Source: Candidatus Melainabacteria bacterium GWA2_34_9 (GTDB lineage: Bacteria > Cyanobacteriota > Vampirovibrionia > Gastranaerophilales > UBA9971). From it: DNA of 6,823 bases. The notes beneath the pieces were generated by a model. It worked only from the letters and a program-made list of their open reading frames with translations. It was not told the origin of the DNA and did no database searches. This document shows, in pieces, positions 5,279 through 6,823 of this stretch (the first letter of the stretch is position 1; the number at the start of each line of letters is the position of its first letter). A program made the translations under genes and the position numbers. Location of the stretch: the NCBI GenBank assembly GCA_001784535.1, contig MFRJ01000135.1:4095-10917 (forward strand), written 5' to 3'.

Positions 5279-6151
5279 ATGCAGAGTTTGAATAAAATAA
5301 AATCCAAAATCCTTGAATATTTTGAGCTTATAAAATTTGAGCACACAATATTTGCCTTGCCTTTTGCACTTTCCGGCATGTTACTGGCTTCTCCCGATAA
5401 ATTTCCACCAAGCAGCACTTTTGTATGGGTACTGCTTGCCATGGTAGGAGGAAGAACAGCCGCTATGTCTTTAAACAGACTTATAGATGCTGGCATTGAT
5501 AAAAAAAATCCAAGAACTTTTAATAGAGCTATTCCTGCAGGAAGAATCAGGAAATTATCAGCTTTTTCACTGGCGATGCTTTCTTTTGCTATAATGATTT
5601 TTGCTGTATGGCAGCTTCCGCTTATATGCAAACAGCTTTTACCATTAGCAATACTTATTTTGATTACATATTCATTTACTAAAAGATTTACATATCTTTC
5701 TCATTTTGTATTAGGTGGGGCTTTAGGTGCTGCAGCCGGCGGTGGGTGGCTTGCCGTAAGCGGCGAATTTTCAATACCTGTTGTTTTATGGGGAATTTCA
5801 GTGGTTTTCTGGGTGGCAGGATTTGATATAATTTATGCTATTCAGGACATTGATTTTGACAGAGAAAATAAACTTTTTAGCATACCTGCATGGCTCGGAA
5901 TTAAAAAAAGCTTGCTGGCTTCCAAAATTTTTCATTTATTCACAATTATTTTACTCATAACTTTAGGTCTAGTTTATACTGTAGGAATATTTTATTGGTT
6001 TGGAATTATTTTTGTTGCTTGTATGCTTTTCTGGGAACATTCACTCCTCAAAGAAAACGACCTTTCAAAATTGAACGCAGCTTTCTTTAATATTAACGGT
6101 TATGTAAGCATCGGAATTTTTATATTTATACTGCTGGATAAGGTTTTTTAA
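5279..6151 (+). CDS. UbiA-superfamily prenyltransferase, MqnP/4-hydroxybenzoate polyprenyltransferase-like
   Basis: A complete gene of 290 aa, the usual length for the family. These integral membrane enzymes transfer a polyprenyl chain from its diphosphate to an aromatic acceptor in quinone synthesis. The first Asp-rich motif is N66-x3-D70-x3-D74 (NRLIDAGIDKKNPRT) and the second is Y186-x3-D190-x3-D194 (YAIQDIDFDRE). Both would bind Mg-diphosphate. Further subtype features are KFEHTIFALPFAL (19-31), GGRTAAMS (57-64), TKRFT (134-138), SIPAWLGI (201-208) and LNAAFFNINGYVS (265-277). These resemble the branch found in menaquinone (futalosine, MqnP) and related pathways rather than classical UbiA or MenA, but the acceptor cannot be decided here. 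The hydrophobic profile suggests about 8-9 membrane helices. No Shine-Dalgarno is visible before the ATG. The start is chosen because the KFEHT motif begins at residue 19 and there is no better in-frame start. Confidence 0.9.
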   Translation: MQSLNKIKSKILEYFELIKFEHTIFALPFALSGMLLASPDKFPPSSTFVWVLLAMVGGRTAAMSLNRLIDAGIDKKNPRTFNRAIPAGRIRKLSAFSLAMLSFAIMIFAVWQLPLICKQLLPLAILILITYSFTKRFTYLSHFVLGGALGAAAGGGWLAVSGEFSIPVVLWGISVVFWVAGFDIIYAIQDIDFDRENKLFSIPAWLGIKKSLLASKIFHLFTIILLITLGLVYTVGIFYWFGIIFVACMLFWEHSLLKENDLSKLNAAFFNINGYVSIGIFIFILLDKVF

Positions 6152-6155
6152 AAAT

Positions 6156-6823
6156 ATGAACAAAATAATTGAAATATTAAATAAAACATTATCATATAAG
6201 CTTGCTAAGTCTCTTTTTGCCGAAATGAAAGACTGGATTGAAATAATAGGTAATATGGGAATGAATCTTTTCTTTTCATTAAAATGTCTTTTTACGGGTC
6301 AATTAAAATCAAAACTTTTTTTTGAACATGCATCAAGGTTTGGTGTGGATTCTTTGCCTATAAGCCTTTTAATGGTTGGGCTTGCCGGCATGATTATCGC
6401 ACTCCAAATAGCAAATGAAATGGTAAAACAGGGAGCCGGCGATTATGTAGGAATGCTTGTTTCTATATGCATAGTCAGGGAACTTGGACCAGTAATCGGA
6501 GGTTTTGCCGTTATTTCTATGGTAGGTTCTTCCATGGCGGCAGAAATATCAACAATGAAAGTTACTCAGCAAGTTGATGCCATAAAAGTTCTTGGCGTAA
6601 ATCCAATCTATTATCTTATTACCCCAAGAGTCTTTGCTGGAATATTTATCCTGCCTTTTGTTGTTATTATTGCAAATGCTGTTGGAATTATCGGCGGAAT
6701 GGTTATGAGCAAACTTGTTACCGAACTTAATGCCGAAAATTATATAAATTCAGTATGGGTAGGACTTTCTGTAAAAGATTTTTTTGTAAGCATGTTTAAA
6801 GGAAGTATTTTTGGAGGAATTAT
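6156..6823 (+). CDS. MlaE/YrbE-family ABC transporter permease (C-terminus beyond window edge)
   Basis: The frame is open from the ATG at 6156 to the right edge, 222 codons; family members are usually about 255-265 aa, so only the last few tens of residues are missing. The start lies 4 bases after the prenyltransferase stop, with only a weak AAGG upstream, suggesting co-transcription and perhaps translational coupling. Family hallmarks are a membrane segment around 66-86 with GLAGMIIALQIA, RELGPVIGG (109-117), then SMAAEISTMKVTQQVDAI (126-143), the core motif of MlaE permeases, LGVNPIYYLITPRVFA (146-161), and further hydrophobic segments at about 162-187. In diderms such permeases work with an MlaF-type ATPase and an MCE-domain MlaD-type protein to move phospholipids between the membranes. 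Those partner genes would be expected to the right but are not visible. The residues before about 60 are a less conserved cytoplasmic/amphipathic region. Confidence 0.92.
   Translation, partial: MNKIIEILNKTLSYKLAKSLFAEMKDWIEIIGNMGMNLFFSLKCLFTGQLKSKLFFEHASRFGVDSLPISLLMVGLAGMIIALQIANEMVKQGAGDYVGMLVSICIVRELGPVIGGFAVISMVGSSMAAEISTMKVTQQVDAIKVLGVNPIYYLITPRVFAGIFILPFVVIIANAVGIIGGMVMSKLVTELNAENYINSVWVGLSVKDFFVSMFKGSIFGGI

Noticed and set aside
5272..5631. 119-codon minus-strand frame at the start of the prenyltransferase gene
   Set aside because: It is fully antisense to a conserved UbiA-family sequence and its product has no family features.

Overview
The window is clearly AT-rich bacterial DNA with a divergent layout. 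A minus-strand block of three tandem paralogous genes fills positions 1-5098. A plus-strand pair of ordinary membrane-protein genes fills 5279-6823. A roughly 180-base AT-rich intergenic region separates them. The MlaE-type permease and the prepilin signals point to a diderm bacterium. AT-rich composition plus prepilin-DUF1566 fusions is something I associate with non-photosynthetic relatives of cyanobacteria (Vampirovibrionia/Melainabacteria) or similar gut or aquatic diderms, but nothing here proves the taxon.

Minus strand, read in transcription order: gene A (3107-5098, 663 aa), gene B (1052-3067, 671 aa) and gene C (start at 1001, cut by the left edge after 333 codons). Gaps are only 39 and 50 bases, each gene has its own AGGAG-type ribosome binding site, and no terminator is visible between them, so they look like one operon. 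Each protein starts with a short basic leader and a type IV prepilin signal (F-T-L-M-E at +1 to +5). Next comes a long Cys-, Asn- and Tyr-rich extracytoplasmic region containing two copies of a YN-x-x-C/NW/Y-x-L module. A and B end in two tandem DUF1566 (Lcl C-terminal, C-type-lectin-like) domains; in C this part lies outside the window. All 22 cysteines of A and B align one-to-one, and the 13 cysteines visible in C match the first 13 of both. The simplest reading is a family of large, disulfide-stabilised minor pilins or pseudopilins that display lectin-like domains on the cell surface. Adhesion is an inference from the DUF1566/Lcl family and is not shown by the sequence.

Plus strand: a UbiA-superfamily prenyltransferase (5279-6151) of the MqnP-like subtype, followed four bases later by an MlaE/YrbE-type ABC transporter permease (6156 to the right edge, 222 codons seen of about 255 usual). 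These look like co-transcribed housekeeping membrane genes (quinone synthesis and lipid transport) with no evident functional link to the pilin array.

The most notable content is the tandem array itself. It combines prepilin signal, Cys-rich stalk and twin lectin-like domains, has a strictly conserved cysteine framework but very variable segments near the end of each DUF1566 domain, and carries stretches of 41-50 identical bases between otherwise diverged paralogs that suggest gene conversion.
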